From contig NC_015385.1 in the NCBI RefSeq assembly GCF_000195275.1, positions 620,001 to 684,000 of the forward strand: a stretch of DNA of 64,000 nucleotides, written 5' to 3'. Below the pieces are notes generated by a model, which ran no database searches, was not told the DNA's origin, and was given only the letters and a program-made list of their open reading frames with translations. This document shows, one piece after another, positions 48,878 through 58,499 of this stretch (positions are counted from its first letter, which is position 1; each line of letters starts with the position of its first letter). A program made the translations under genes and the position numbers. This stretch comes from Treponema succinifaciens DSM 2489 (GTDB lineage Bacteria > Spirochaetota > Spirochaetia > Treponematales > Treponemataceae).

Positions 48878-50827
48878 ATGGGTAAGATTATTGGAATTGA
48901 CTTGGGAACAACAAATTCTTGCGTCGCTGTAATGGAAAACGGCGAGCCTGTTGTAATCCAGAACTCAGAAGGCGGACGCACAACACCTTCAATCGTTGGT
49001 TTTACTGCAAAAGGAGACCGCATTGTTGGTCTTCCTGCAAAGAACCAGATGGTTACAAATCCAAAAAACACAATTTATTCTATTAAACGTTTTATCGGAC
49101 ACCGCTACAACGAGCTTTCTGGTGAAGCAAAGCTTGTTCCATACACTGTAAAAGACCACGGTGAAGATGTCCGTGTTGAAGTTGAAGAAAACGGAGCAAA
49201 GAAGGAATACAGCCCTCAGGAAATTTCAGCGTTTATTCTTCAGAAAATGAAGAAGACTGCGGAAGATTATCTTGGCGAAACGGTTACAGAAGCTGTAATT
49301 ACAGTTCCTGCTTACTTTAACGATGCTCAGCGTCAGGCTACAAAAGATGCTGGTAAAATTGCTGGTCTTGATGTAAAGCGTATTATCAATGAGCCTACAG
49401 CAGCATCCTTGGCATTCGGATTCAACAAGGATCAGAAGCAGGAAAAAACAATCGCGGTATACGATCTTGGCGGCGGTACATTTGATATTTCAATTCTTGA
49501 GCTTGGCGACGGTGTTTTCGAAGTAAAATCTACAAACGGAAACACTCACCTTGGTGGAGACGACTGGGACCGCTGTGTTGTAAACTGGCTTATTGAGCAG
49601 TTCAAGGCTGATACTGGAATCGATCTTTCAAAGGACAGCATGGCTTTGCAGAGACTTCGTGAAGCTGCTGAAAATGCAAAGATTTCTCTTTCAAACCAGA
49701 CAACAACTGAAATCAACTTGCCGTTTATTACAGCTGATGCCACAGGTCCTAAGCACTTGCAGAAAACTTTGACACGTGCCCAGTTTGAGCAGATGACAGA
49801 CCATTTGTTTGAAGCTACACGCGAGCCTTGTATGAAGGCCATGAAAGATGCTGAAATTACACCTGATAAGATTGACGAAGTTCTTCTTGTCGGCGGTTCA
49901 AGCCGTATGCCAAAAGTTCAGGAAATTGTAAAGTCAATTTTTGGAAAAGAAGGAAGCCGTGCTGTTAACCCGGATGAAGCAGTTGCAATTGGAGCTGCAA
50001 TTCAGGGCGGTGTTCTTGCAGGCGATGTAAAAGATGTTCTTTTGCTTGATGTTACACCTCTTTCTTTGGGAATCGAAACAATGGGCGGAGTCTTTACTCG
50101 CCTTATCAACCGTAACACAACAATTCCTACAAAGAAGAGCCAGGTTTTCTCTACAGCGATGGACAATCAGACTGCTGTAAGCATCCATGTTCTTCAGGGT
50201 GAGCGCGAAATGGCAGCCCAGAACAGAACTTTGGGTAATTTTGACCTTACAGGAATTCCTGCGGCACCTCGTGGAGTTCCTCAGATTGAAGTTACATTCG
50301 ATATTGATGCGAACGGAATTGTCCATGTAAGCGCAAAGGATATGGGAACTGGTAAAGAACAGCATATTCAGATTACTTCTTCAAGCGGACTTTCTGAAGA
50401 GGAAATCAACCGTATGGTAAAAGATGCCGAGGCAAATGCCGATGCCGACAAAAAGAAAAGAGAGGCAATCGATGCAAAGAACGAAGCTGACAGCCTTGTT
50501 TATGCAACTGAAAAATCTCTCAAGGATATAGGCGACAAGATTTCTGCTGACGAAAAGTCAAAGATTGAAGCATCAATGAACGAACTTAAGGAAGCTCTTA
50601 AGGGCGATAATATCGATGACATCAAGGCTAAGGCTGAAAACTTGAAGCAGGCTTCTTACAAGATGGCTGAAGAACTTTACAAGTCTCAGGCTGCACAGCA
50701 ACAGCAGGGTGCGGCAGGAGCACAGGGAACTTCAAATCCAAATCCTGATGAAGGAAAAGACGGAAATGGTTCTGGCTTCAAGGGCGCAAATAACGCTGAT
50801 GATGTTGAGTACGAAGTAAAAAACTAA
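48878..50827 (+). CDS. dnaK: Molecular chaperone DnaK (Hsp70)
   Basis: 649 residues, full length: [20 protein letters not shown] phosphate loop, [39 protein letters not shown] and [17 protein letters not shown] in the ATPase domain, then the substrate-binding domain and a Gln/Gly-rich tail. It folds and refolds proteins with DnaJ and GrpE. AGAGG lies upstream of ATG 48878. A hairpin between dnaK and dnaJ may lower dnaJ expression. Confidence 0.99.
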   Translation: MGKIIGIDLGTTNSCVAVMENGEPVVIQNSEGGRTTPSIVGFTAKGDRIVGLPAKNQMVTNPKNTIYSIKRFIGHRYNELSGEAKLVPYTVKDHGEDVRVEVEENGAKKEYSPQEISAFILQKMKKTAEDYLGETVTEAVITVPAYFNDAQRQATKDAGKIAGLDVKRIINEPTAASLAFGFNKDQKQEKTIAVYDLGGGTFDISILELGDGVFEVKSTNGNTHLGGDDWDRCVVNWLIEQFKADTGIDLSKDSMALQRLREAAENAKISLSNQTTTEINLPFITADATGPKHLQKTLTRAQFEQMTDHLFEATREPCMKAMKDAEITPDKIDEVLLVGGSSRMPKVQEIVKSIFGKEGSRAVNPDEAVAIGAAIQGGVLAGDVKDVLLLDVTPLSLGIETMGGVFTRLINRNTTIPTKKSQVFSTAMDNQTAVSIHVLQGEREMAAQNRTLGNFDLTGIPAAPRGVPQIEVTFDIDANGIVHVSAKDMGTGKEQHIQITSSSGLSEEEINRMVKDAEANADADKKKREAIDAKNEADSLVYATEKSLKDIGDKISADEKSKIEASMNELKEALKGDNIDDIKAKAENLKQASYKMAEELYKSQAAQQQQGAAGAQGTSNPNPDEGKDGNGSGFKGANNADDVEYEVKN

Positions 50828-50850
50828 AATCTAATCTAAAGTAAGAGAAA

Positions 50851-50890
50851 CGGGGTTGCCTTGAAAGAAATTTCGGGGCAACCTCGATTT
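50851..50890 (+). terminator. Attenuator-like hairpin between dnaK and dnaJ
   Basis: GGTTGCC (50854-50860) and GGCAACC (50877-50883) pair around a 16-base loop, flanked by G-rich/C-rich bases, and are followed by GATTTTAT. It lies about 27 bases after dnaK and 20 before dnaJ. It may partly terminate. Confidence 0.55.
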
Positions 50891-50904
50891 TATAGGAAGA
50901 CAGT

Positions 50905-52053
50905 ATGTCTGCAAAACGTGATTATTACGAAGTTTTAGGTGTTGATAAAAATGCGGATAAGGACGCAATAAAAAAAGCTTATAGAAAACTTGCCATTCAG
51001 TATCATCCAGACCGCAATCCAGGTGATAAGGTCGCAGAGGAAAAATTCAAGGAAGCAACAGAAGCTTATGAAGTTCTAAGCGATGATCAAAAACGTCCGA
51101 TTTATGATCAGTATGGCTTTGCTGGATTGGAAGGAATGGGAGGCGGAGATGCTGGCGGTGGATATAGCCACGCTTTCCATGACTTTAGCGATTTGTTCGG
51201 CGGCTCAAGCGGATTCAGCGATATTTTTGAAAATCTTTTTGGCGGCGGATTTGGCTTTGGCGGAAGTTCAGGCGGAAGAAGCAGAAGCAATAATGACGGC
51301 GCGAGTTTGCGTTATGATTTGCATATTGATTTTAAAGAAGCGGTTTATGGCTGCAAAAAAGATATAACTTTCAGGCGGGACGAGCAGTGTCCTGATTGCC
51401 ACGGAACAGGAGGAGCCGCAGGCTCTTCTGTAAAGACTTGTCCTAGCTGCGGCGGAAGAGGTCAGGTTGGAAGAAGCTCTGGTTTCTTTGTTGTTCAGCA
51501 GACTTGTCCTACTTGCCACGGAAAGGGAACTGTAATTGACAAGCCTTGCGCTTCTTGCCGCGGAACTGGAGTTTTTGCAAAGTCAACAACAATGAGCGTA
51601 AAAATTCCTGCTGGCGTAGAAAACGGACGGCGGCTTTCTATCCACGGAATGGGAAATGCTGGAACACACGGCGGTTCCGCCGGAGACCTTATAATAGTTG
51701 TAAATGTACGGTCTGACAGATATTTTGAGCGCGATGGTCATGATTTGTATTGCGCAGTTCCAATAAGCATATCCCAGGCGATTTTGGGTGCTACTATAGA
51801 AATCAAGAATCTTGATGAAAAGACTTTGTCTATAAAAGTTCCGGCAGGAACTCAGCATGGAAAATTTCTCCGCATACGCGATGAAGGCGTTCCATTTGAA
51901 GGCTCTTCAAGAAAAGGCGACCTTTATGTAAAGATTATGGTTCAGATTCCTTCAAAGCTTTCCCGTCAGCAGATTGCCGCGATGGAAGCTTTTGCCGCAT
52001 TGGAAAAGCCAACATCTTCGCCGGATCTTTTGACAAGAGAATCCTTAGGCTGA
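50905..52053 (+). CDS. dnaJ: Chaperone co-factor DnaJ (Hsp40)
   Basis: 382 residues: J domain ([20 protein letters not shown], then HPDRNP) that stimulates DnaK, a Gly/Phe-rich linker (95-130), four zinc CxxCxGxG repeats ([32 protein letters not shown]) and the C-terminal peptide-binding domain. Last gene of the grpE-dnaK-dnaJ operon. A GC-rich hairpin follows the stop. Confidence 0.98.
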   Translation: MSAKRDYYEVLGVDKNADKDAIKKAYRKLAIQYHPDRNPGDKVAEEKFKEATEAYEVLSDDQKRPIYDQYGFAGLEGMGGGDAGGGYSHAFHDFSDLFGGSSGFSDIFENLFGGGFGFGGSSGGRSRSNNDGASLRYDLHIDFKEAVYGCKKDITFRRDEQCPDCHGTGGAAGSSVKTCPSCGGRGQVGRSSGFFVVQQTCPTCHGKGTVIDKPCASCRGTGVFAKSTTMSVKIPAGVENGRRLSIHGMGNAGTHGGSAGDLIIVVNVRSDRYFERDGHDLYCAVPISISQAILGATIEIKNLDEKTLSIKVPAGTQHGKFLRIRDEGVPFEGSSRKGDLYVKIMVQIPSKLSRQQIAAMEAFAALEKPTSSPDLLTRESLG

Positions 52054-52066
52054 TAAAAAATTAACA

Positions 52067-52087
52067 TTCCCCGGCTTGATCGGGGAA
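52067..52087 (+). terminator. Hairpin after dnaJ
   Basis: TTCCCCG-GCTTGAT-CGGGGAA, perfect 7-bp arms, 14 bases after the dnaJ stop. No T-run follows, so it may stabilise the RNA end rather than terminate it alone. Confidence 0.5.
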
Positions 52088-52186
52088 AACTGTCCTAGCT
52101 CATTTCTAAGTTTCATATAATTTTTTCTTAAATTTCTGCCGATAGTATGATATACTGTTGTATAAACCCAAGAGCGAGGTGCAGAG

Positions 52187-53587
52187 ATGTATAAGACTAA
52201 AAGACATGCCGTTTCAATTGCAACGGGAGCCGTTTTTCTTGTAATTTTAGCTTTCTTAGTTTCAGCCGTTTCTCCTGCTGTAAAAAATGCACGTGAAAAT
52301 GTTATATTCTTTGCCTTTACAACAACTTCTGTTGTTTTTTCAATCATCTATGTTGTTGTTACGCATTTAAAAAACGGAATTCTTGACATAATCCGGAACA
52401 AGGCGTTTTTTACAAAGGAAACTGGCATTTTAAGTGAATTTATCGATAAAATCCGTTTCTGCTATTCGCTGGATGATTTTTACGAGGCGATTTCTTCAGT
52501 TCTTGAATTAAAAGGTGACTGCTCTGTTCTTTTTATTGACCGTGAAAAAGACTATGTCCTTTACAACAGCCCGGATAGAATTTCCTGCTCTAAATCCGTA
52601 ATGGATGCGCTCAGGCTTAACTATCCTGTTACTTGGAGCGAAGGCTATTTCTTTATGGGAGATGAATTCGGCATTGTAACAAAGCAGAGCCAGGCGCGCG
52701 GTTTTATTCTTTCAAGAAATAAAAAGCACCTTTACGTTTTCTGCCGATACACAAAGCTTTTTGATTCTGAAATTTACAAGCTTCTTTATGATGAATTCGC
52801 GCGTTTTCAGGCCAGGGCACTTACAATCAGCAATTTGTCTGAAATTTCTTCACTTTCAAGAGAATGGAAGCAGCTTGCGGACACACAAAAGTCGTTCTTG
52901 CCGCTGGATATGCCTAAGATTGACAAGCTTTCTGTTGCGGCATATTACCGTCCGCTTGTAAATGTTTCAGGAGACTATTATTCAGTTCTTCCGATTTCTT
53001 CGACAAAAACACTACTTATGCTGGGAGACGTTTCTGGAAAAGGTCTTGCGGCCGCGCTGGTCATGGGACTTGTTATGAACACAGTAAAAATTCTTGGAGA
53101 CAAGGAAAATCTTCCTGCCATGATTAGGGCTGTTGACAAGGCGATAAAAGGAATGAAGCTTCAGGATAAATACACGGTTCTTTTTATTGGAATCGTTGAT
53201 ACTGAAAAAATGACAATCCGCTATGTAAACGCTTCCATGTCTGATCCGCTGATTATCACAAATTCTCCGTCCGGCTATAGAATCAAGCCTCTGACTTCCA
53301 ACTGTTCACTTGTTGGAATTATTGACATTGACGATGTTCAGGTTGATGAGCAGCGTTTGTTCCGCGATGATGTTATTCTTATGGCTTCCGACGGTGTTTC
53401 TGAAGTTATGAATGACGAAGGCGTGGAACTTGGGGATACAGAACTTTATCAAAAGACGATTAAAAAGAGCGCGGCAAAGTCGCCAAAAGAATTTATAGAT
53501 GATGTTGTAAATCTTATTATGGAATACAACGGTGGAAAAAAGCTCAGGGACGACGTTACAATGATGGTCGCCAAGGTCGAGAGGTAG
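52187..53587 (+). CDS. SpoIIE-type PP2C phosphatase, membrane-anchored
   Basis: 466 residues: two N-terminal membrane helices (about 10-31 and 38-58), a central region with a GAF-like fold, then a SpoIIE/RsbU phosphatase domain from about 245 to 466 with SGDYYS (D263), GDVSGKG (D281), ASDGVSEV and RDDVTMMV, i.e. all metal-binding acids. It dephosphorylates an anti-sigma-factor antagonist (STAS) and so controls a partner-switching cascade. It lies 3 bases ahead of a second SpoIIE-like gene and near a STAS gene. Confidence 0.85.
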   Translation: MYKTKRHAVSIATGAVFLVILAFLVSAVSPAVKNARENVIFFAFTTTSVVFSIIYVVVTHLKNGILDIIRNKAFFTKETGILSEFIDKIRFCYSLDDFYEAISSVLELKGDCSVLFIDREKDYVLYNSPDRISCSKSVMDALRLNYPVTWSEGYFFMGDEFGIVTKQSQARGFILSRNKKHLYVFCRYTKLFDSEIYKLLYDEFARFQARALTISNLSEISSLSREWKQLADTQKSFLPLDMPKIDKLSVAAYYRPLVNVSGDYYSVLPISSTKTLLMLGDVSGKGLAAALVMGLVMNTVKILGDKENLPAMIRAVDKAIKGMKLQDKYTVLFIGIVDTEKMTIRYVNASMSDPLIITNSPSGYRIKPLTSNCSLVGIIDIDDVQVDEQRLFRDDVILMASDGVSEVMNDEGVELGDTELYQKTIKKSAAKSPKEFIDDVVNLIMEYNGGKKLRDDVTMMVAKVER

Positions 53588-53590
53588 AAA

Positions 53591-55843
53591 ATGATTTTTG
53601 TTGTTATAAATATTATTATCTGCGCTATTCTTGTTTATATTTCATTTAGCATTGATAAAAATGTAAAGGGAAATTCTTCCAACGCAAGCCTTGTAAACTT
53701 GTTTTTGTTCTTGGGTGTTATATTTTTATTTATGGCGATTACAATTATACTCTGTCTGGACAATTCAGTGCAACATACTTTGCTTTCCAATCCAGATGGA
53801 ACGCAGTCGCTTCATGTTGAGCTTCATAACTCATTTCCAGCAGCCTTGCTTTCAGGAAGATTCACTTACCTGATTATGGGCTGGTTTGCTGTGTGCAGCT
53901 GCAGCTATATGCTTGTTTTTCCGGATTATAAAAAATACAAGACTGTTACATTTTTTCAGGTTTTGCTTTTTATTCTTGCAGTTTACATGGTTTTCTTTGC
54001 TCCGAACGCATTTACTTCGGTTACGCTTGCAAAAGGAAACTTCCTTCGCATTTCTTCTGGAATCGTATTTAAAGGAAAACTGAGTGGCGCATTCAATGTT
54101 TCCTGGCTTACTTTTTACAACTTTCTTTACAGGGGTTTGATTCCGGCATTTGTTTGCGTCATGGTTATTGTCCGCGCTGAAAATACAACTTCAAAACTCA
54201 AGCAGCAGAATATGCTTCAGAATGTCTTTGGAATCATGCTTTCCTGGGTGGTTTTCTGGTATATAAATCTCTGCTCTGAAATTCATCCGGTTCTTAACAA
54301 CTTTGCTCCGATTGGATTTATTCCAGAACTGTATTTCTTTGCGCGTTCAAATGGTAATGACGAAATTGTTGACGCTAGAATTCTTTTGATGGGCTTTGTG
54401 CGCCTTTTGATTGGATTTGTTGCGCCGATGCTTGCTTCCGCAGTTTTCTTTATTATTCTTCTGCCGGTTTCAAATGTTAATATTCGTATTTTTGAACTTT
54501 TGATTTATGTTGCGATTGCGTTTGTTTTCTTTGTGTTTATGCTTTTCCGCAGGAAGTTCAAGAATTCCGAGCTTTTTAGAAACAAAATGTATTCGGAAGA
54601 TTTTGAGCGCGACATAACTTCAATAGATTTCAACCTTGAAGCGAATGAAATTACAGGAAGTGTATTCAATGTATTCAAAAAATATGTCGGCTCTTCTTCA
54701 ATGAAAATTCTTATTGAAGATGGCGTTGGCAACATGATCTGCATTTATTCTTCTGACGGTGACAAAAGTTTTTCTACTCCGATTGACCAGTCAGTTGCGG
54801 ATGTTTTATTGAACAACCATCATCAGATTGTTTTCCGCGAATTTGCCCAGACCAACAATTCCGTTGCCTCTGTAAGAAGCAAAATTCTTGGAGTAATGGA
54901 CAGAACAAATTCAGATGCGATGATTATGCTGAGCGAAGGCCGCCAGTTTATCGGCTTGATTCTTCTTGGCAAAAAAATCAGCGGAAACATTTATTCTGAA
55001 TACGATTACGAGGTCTTTAACAAGTTCTATTCAAATTTCTTTGTTGTAGGATATTACGTAAAGAACATCATGAACGAAGCCGTAGTTGGAACTGTAAAAC
55101 GCGAAATCAGAATGTCCGGGCAGATTATTACTTCTATCCAGGAAAACATGGATTTAATAAAAAGCAAGAAAGTTGATGCTGGCTATCTTATGGTTCCTGC
55201 CCACAACATTGGCGGTGAATTTGTGGACATGATTCGCCTTACAGACACGCGGCACATTTTTGTAATCGGAGCTTTAAGCGGAAAAGGAATAGCGGCTTCA
55301 ATGGGAATGGTTATCTTGAAGTCCATTATCAGAACTTTCCTTTCTGAAACCACAGACTTCAAGCTGCTTGTTGCAAAAGTGAATACATTTATCCGTGAAA
55401 ATCTTCCCAAGGGAACTTTCTTTGCCGGAACTTTTGGAATTCTTGATTTCAATACAGACACAATGTATTATATCAACTGCGGAATTCCTGCGTTGCTTGT
55501 GTACACTCGCGCATATAACAATGTTATTGAAGTTCAGGGTGAAGGACATATTCTTGGATTTGTAAAAGATGTGGCTCCGTACATAAAAGTAAAGAAAGTC
55601 AAGCTTTCCGAAGGCGACATAGTTATGATTGTAACAGACGGAATCATTGATACAAAGTCTTTGCGCGGAGACATCTTCGGAAAAACAAGAACTCAAACTG
55701 CTCTTATGGAAAATTCCGGCTATCCTGCTGAAAAAATGGCGAAGTTCACTTATGATGCTCTTGTTGAATTTACTTCAAAGGAACTTGAAAACGACATTAC
55801 AATACTTGTTATGAAATATTTGGGAAATCAGGCTCAGGCTTAA
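53591..55843 (+). CDS. SpoIIE-like protein with degenerate phosphatase site, multi-pass membrane sensor
   Basis: 750 residues. The first about 320 hold several membrane helices in a 7TM-like sensor, followed by a GAF-like region (340-490) and a C-terminal SpoIIE domain. That domain has lost two key metal acids: GGEFVD replaces (S/G)GDFYD at E543, and GALSGKG replaces GDVSGKG at A561; VTDGIIDTKS and NDITILV remain. It may have no phosphatase activity and act as a sensor or competitor for the STAS protein. The start is 3 bases after the previous gene, so the two are translated together. The STAS gene follows 34 bases on. Confidence 0.78.
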   Translation: MIFVVINIIICAILVYISFSIDKNVKGNSSNASLVNLFLFLGVIFLFMAITIILCLDNSVQHTLLSNPDGTQSLHVELHNSFPAALLSGRFTYLIMGWFAVCSCSYMLVFPDYKKYKTVTFFQVLLFILAVYMVFFAPNAFTSVTLAKGNFLRISSGIVFKGKLSGAFNVSWLTFYNFLYRGLIPAFVCVMVIVRAENTTSKLKQQNMLQNVFGIMLSWVVFWYINLCSEIHPVLNNFAPIGFIPELYFFARSNGNDEIVDARILLMGFVRLLIGFVAPMLASAVFFIILLPVSNVNIRIFELLIYVAIAFVFFVFMLFRRKFKNSELFRNKMYSEDFERDITSIDFNLEANEITGSVFNVFKKYVGSSSMKILIEDGVGNMICIYSSDGDKSFSTPIDQSVADVLLNNHHQIVFREFAQTNNSVASVRSKILGVMDRTNSDAMIMLSEGRQFIGLILLGKKISGNIYSEYDYEVFNKFYSNFFVVGYYVKNIMNEAVVGTVKREIRMSGQIITSIQENMDLIKSKKVDAGYLMVPAHNIGGEFVDMIRLTDTRHIFVIGALSGKGIAASMGMVILKSIIRTFLSETTDFKLLVAKVNTFIRENLPKGTFFAGTFGILDFNTDTMYYINCGIPALLVYTRAYNNVIEVQGEGHILGFVKDVAPYIKVKKVKLSEGDIVMIVTDGIIDTKSLRGDIFGKTRTQTALMENSGYPAEKMAKFTYDALVEFTSKELENDITILVMKYLGNQAQA

Positions 55844-55877
55844 GATTTTATAAAAAGATTTTTAAAAGAGGCAAAAA

Positions 55878-56210
55878 ATGAATCAGCTTGCTCTTAAAGA
55901 AAAAATTGGTGTTAACTATATGCTGCTTGAGCTTACAGGCACTTTGGATTCCTACACGATTACTGAGCTTCAGGAAAAGCTTTTTGAATATATTGCTGAC
56001 ACGAACGTTGTCCTTGATTCAAGCCAGATAATTCAAGTTGACTCTTCTGGCGTTGGACTTATTCTTGCAGGGCATAATGATGCGGAATCTTCCGGGACTA
56101 AGCTTTTTATAATGAATCCTTCCGAGCCGGTAAAGCGCGCTTTGGAGCGGACTGGATTTTTCGATATGTTCCATATAATTCATTCAGTTACTGAGGTTTC
56201 TGATGACTAG
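55878..56210 (+). CDS. STAS-domain anti-sigma factor antagonist
   Basis: 110 residues, single STAS domain: LLELTGTLDSYTITELQEKL, then VVLDSSQIIQVDSSGVGLIL with the phospho-acceptor Ser in DSSGVG (about 55-60). Phosphorylated by an anti-sigma kinase and reactivated by SpoIIE phosphatases, it frees a sigma factor or another target. The kinase is not encoded in this cluster. The last 8 bases overlap the VanY-like gene. Confidence 0.9.
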   Translation: MNQLALKEKIGVNYMLLELTGTLDSYTITELQEKLFEYIADTNVVLDSSQIIQVDSSGVGLILAGHNDAESSGTKLFIMNPSEPVKRALERTGFFDMFHIIHSVTEVSDD

Positions 56211-57033
56211 AAAAATTCTTTTGGCGGCTTTTGCAATTGCCGGAATTTTTTGTCTTGCAGGCTGCGAAAAAAAAGCTTATGCCCAGTCTTCAAAGCCGAT
56301 TGTAAAAATTCCATCTGCGGAAGAAGAAAAGTTCAGCAGAGTTTTTCAGAAAATGTCTGCCAGAGCAAAAGAAGCCATTTGTGTTACAGAAGAAAATAAG
56401 ACGGAATTTATAAAAGATCTTTATGCGATTCTTGAGGAGGAAAAAACATTCCGCCCAGATGACAAAAGCCTTTTCTTTTTAATTGACAAAAAGCACACCG
56501 TGTCTTCTTCTTATGCGCCAAAAGACTTAGTTTCTTTGAAAAAAAACAGCCTTTTTGACTTGAACAAAGCTGGAATGAAAATCCGCCCGGAAGCTTATTC
56601 TGCTTTAAATGAAATGGCGCAGGCCGCATTAAATGATGGAATAAGACTGTTGGTAAGCTCTGCCTACCGTTCTTATTCTTATCAGGAAAATCTTTTTAAC
56701 TACTGGGTAAGTGTTGACGGACTTGAAGAGGCTGAACGTGAAAGCGCGCGCCCCGGAACAAGCCAGCATCAGCTTGGAACAGCAGTTGACTTTGGCTCGA
56801 TTTCTGATGACTTTGACAAAACCCAGATGGGACAATGGATCTATAAAAATGCCGCTGATTACGGCTGGTCTCTTTCGTTTCCAAAAGGCTATGAAGATGT
56901 TACCGGCTACCGCTGGGAATGCTGGCACTTCCGCTACATAGGAAAAAACGCCTGCCGTTTTCAGCAGAAGTGGTTCGGCGGAATCCAGCAGTTCATGCTT
57001 GAATTTATAGACTGCTGGAAAAACACAAATTAA
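56203..57033 (+). CDS. D-alanyl-D-alanine carboxypeptidase, VanY/M15 lipoprotein
   Basis: 276 residues. A lipoprotein signal with perfect lipobox LAGC (Cys21) is followed by a linker, then the M15B zinc peptidase: SSAYRSYSYQ, RPGTSQHQLGTAVDFGS (SxHxxGxAxD) and WECWHFRYIG (ExxH). It trims the terminal D-Ala of peptidoglycan stems outside the inner membrane. Its start overlaps the STAS gene by 8 bases, linking envelope maintenance to the signalling run. It converges on the HAD gene at 57030 with a 4-base overlap. Confidence 0.9.
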   Translation: MTRKILLAAFAIAGIFCLAGCEKKAYAQSSKPIVKIPSAEEEKFSRVFQKMSARAKEAICVTEENKTEFIKDLYAILEEEKTFRPDDKSLFFLIDKKHTVSSSYAPKDLVSLKKNSLFDLNKAGMKIRPEAYSALNEMAQAALNDGIRLLVSSAYRSYSYQENLFNYWVSVDGLEEAERESARPGTSQHQLGTAVDFGSISDDFDKTQMGQWIYKNAADYGWSLSFPKGYEDVTGYRWECWHFRYIGKNACRFQQKWFGGIQQFMLEFIDCWKNTN

Positions 57034-57641
57034 ATTTTTACTCCCAAAAGCTTGGCGACTTCTTCCGCTGTTGTAAACTGGATTGCGTGAATTCCAATTG
57101 AAGCGGCGGCTTCGCAGTTATCTTTTCTGTCGTCAACGAACACCGTGTCTTTTGCAGGAACATTTTCCGCCTCAAGGATTATTTTCCAGAAGTTTGTGTC
57201 CGGCTTGGAAACTCCCATGTAGCACGAGCTGTATGTCTGGTCAAAAATCGCATAGTCGCCGCGCTCAAGGTGGTTAAAATAATGCGCAGAAACTGTGTTT
57301 GTTCCGCACACAACTCTGTTTCCCTCCGAACGCAAAGCCTTTACAATTGCAACAGTTTTTTCGTTTCTTACAGGATGAAAAAGCCACCTGAACCAGTCTG
57401 TTTTTACGGCAATTCCGCTTCTCTTTGAAAATTCCGCCCAGAATTCGTTTGTGTCAATTATTCCATCGGAGCAAAGACTGAACAATCCTAGGCTTTCAAG
57501 CTGACCTTTGTTTGCGCCGTCTGTTTTTTTTCCGCAGATTCTTTCAAATTCTTCAACTGAAATTCCAAGAACCTTGCTTAGCTTGTCATCTAAAACCGCG
57601 GAATTTGTTACAACGCCGCCCATGTCAAAAATATAAAGCAT
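57030..57641 (-). CDS. HAD-superfamily hydrolase
   Basis: 203 residues: YIFDMGGVV (motif 1, nucleophile Asp then Gly-Gly), GTNTVSAHYFNHL (motif 2 region), SKPDTNFW with the lysine, and FVDDRKDNCEAAASIG (motif 4). It is similar to small-molecule phosphatases of the YihX type; substrate unknown. TGGAGGAA lies just before the ATG. It is followed on the same strand after 16 bases of spacing by the other HAD gene upstream of it, so the pair forms an operon. Confidence 0.85.
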   Translation of the reverse strand: MLYIFDMGGVVTNSAVLDDKLSKVLGISVEEFERICGKKTDGANKGQLESLGLFSLCSDGIIDTNEFWAEFSKRSGIAVKTDWFRWLFHPVRNEKTVAIVKALRSEGNRVVCGTNTVSAHYFNHLERGDYAIFDQTYSSCYMGVSKPDTNFWKIILEAENVPAKDTVFVDDRKDNCEAAASIGIHAIQFTTAEEVAKLLGVKI

Positions 57642-57657
57642 TTTTCCTCCAGTATTT

Positions 57658-58299
57658 TTATTCTGAAAATATTTTTTTTAAGTCGCAGAAGTTTTCAAGT
57701 TTTTCTATGTATTTTGAAGCTTTTCCGAATCCGTAGGAAGCCCAGATAAAAGGAATTCCTGCCTGCCTGCAAGCGTCCTCGTCTCCCTTTGTGTCGCCGA
57801 TGTAAACTGCGGAATTCATTCTGTTTCTTGCCATCAGAATTTGAATGTTTTCCGCCTTGGATTTTCCTGTGCGCCCGAAGCATTCGTAGTCTTTTATAAA
57901 AGGTGAAAGTCCTGTTTTTTCCATTGTAAGCTCAATGTATCCATTTTGGCAGTTGCTTACAATGTAAAAGTTTTCCGAAGATGAAAGTTCCTTTATTGTT
58001 TCAATTACGCCAGGATATGTTATGTCGAATGTGTTTTCCCTGATTGCAATCTGCTCTTCCGTGCAGCAGTAGGACATGAGTTTGCTTTGTTCTGCCTTGC
58101 TGAGTTCCGGCCATAAGTCGCTTGCGATTGTGTCCATTGTTTTTCCGAATTCCTGCTGAAGAACCTGGGCGTTTACTTTTTTTGCCTTTAGTCCGGACAT
58201 TTCAATTGCCTTGTTCCAGGCGACTGCGACAATTCCTGTTGTGTTCCAGATTGTGCCGTCTATGTCCAGAATAATTCCATTAAAACCGCTGTTTTTCAT
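57658..58299 (-). CDS. HAD-family phosphatase, phosphoglycolate phosphatase-like
   Basis: 213 residues: IILDIDGTIWNT (motif 1), YIVSNCQNGYIELTM (motif 2), the Lys in FGRTGKSKAENIQIL and YIGDTKGDEDACRQAG (motif 4), with the alpha-helical cap typical of PGP/beta-phosphoglucomutase-like HADs. It removes phosphate from a small metabolite; substrate unknown. First gene of the HAD pair; weak ribosome site. Confidence 0.85.
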   Translation of the reverse strand: MKNSGFNGIILDIDGTIWNTTGIVAVAWNKAIEMSGLKAKKVNAQVLQQEFGKTMDTIASDLWPELSKAEQSKLMSYCCTEEQIAIRENTFDITYPGVIETIKELSSSENFYIVSNCQNGYIELTMEKTGLSPFIKDYECFGRTGKSKAENIQILMARNRMNSAVYIGDTKGDEDACRQAGIPFIWASYGFGKASKYIEKLENFCDLKKIFSE

Positions 58300-58372
58300 A
58301 TTTTATATTATAACGAATTTTATGCTGCGTAAAAAGTATGCGGCAAATTTTTTGATAAAAACAATAATTATT

Positions 58373-58382
58373 GAAACGTTTC
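58373..58382. promoter_or_regulatory. LacI-type operator upstream of the sugar ABC transporter
   Basis: GAAACGTTTC, a perfect 10-base palindrome with central CG as in LacI/GalR-family operators, about 32 bases upstream of the -35. No LacI gene lies in the window. Confidence 0.5.
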
Positions 58383-58414
58383 TATAAAAATTGATTTTTT
58401 TTGCTTTTTTTGTG

Positions 58415-58442
58415 TTGCAAAACAAAAAATCTGATTTATAAT
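58415..58442 (+). promoter_or_regulatory. Promoter of the sugar ABC transporter operon
   Basis: TTGCAA (58415-58420), 16-base spacer, TATAAT (58437-58442), 57 bases upstream of the substrate-binding protein ATG. Confidence 0.65.
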
Positions 58443-58499
58443 GAAAATCACCTTAGAAAGAAAAAAGGTTTATGCATTACTAATGAAGGAGGCAATTGC

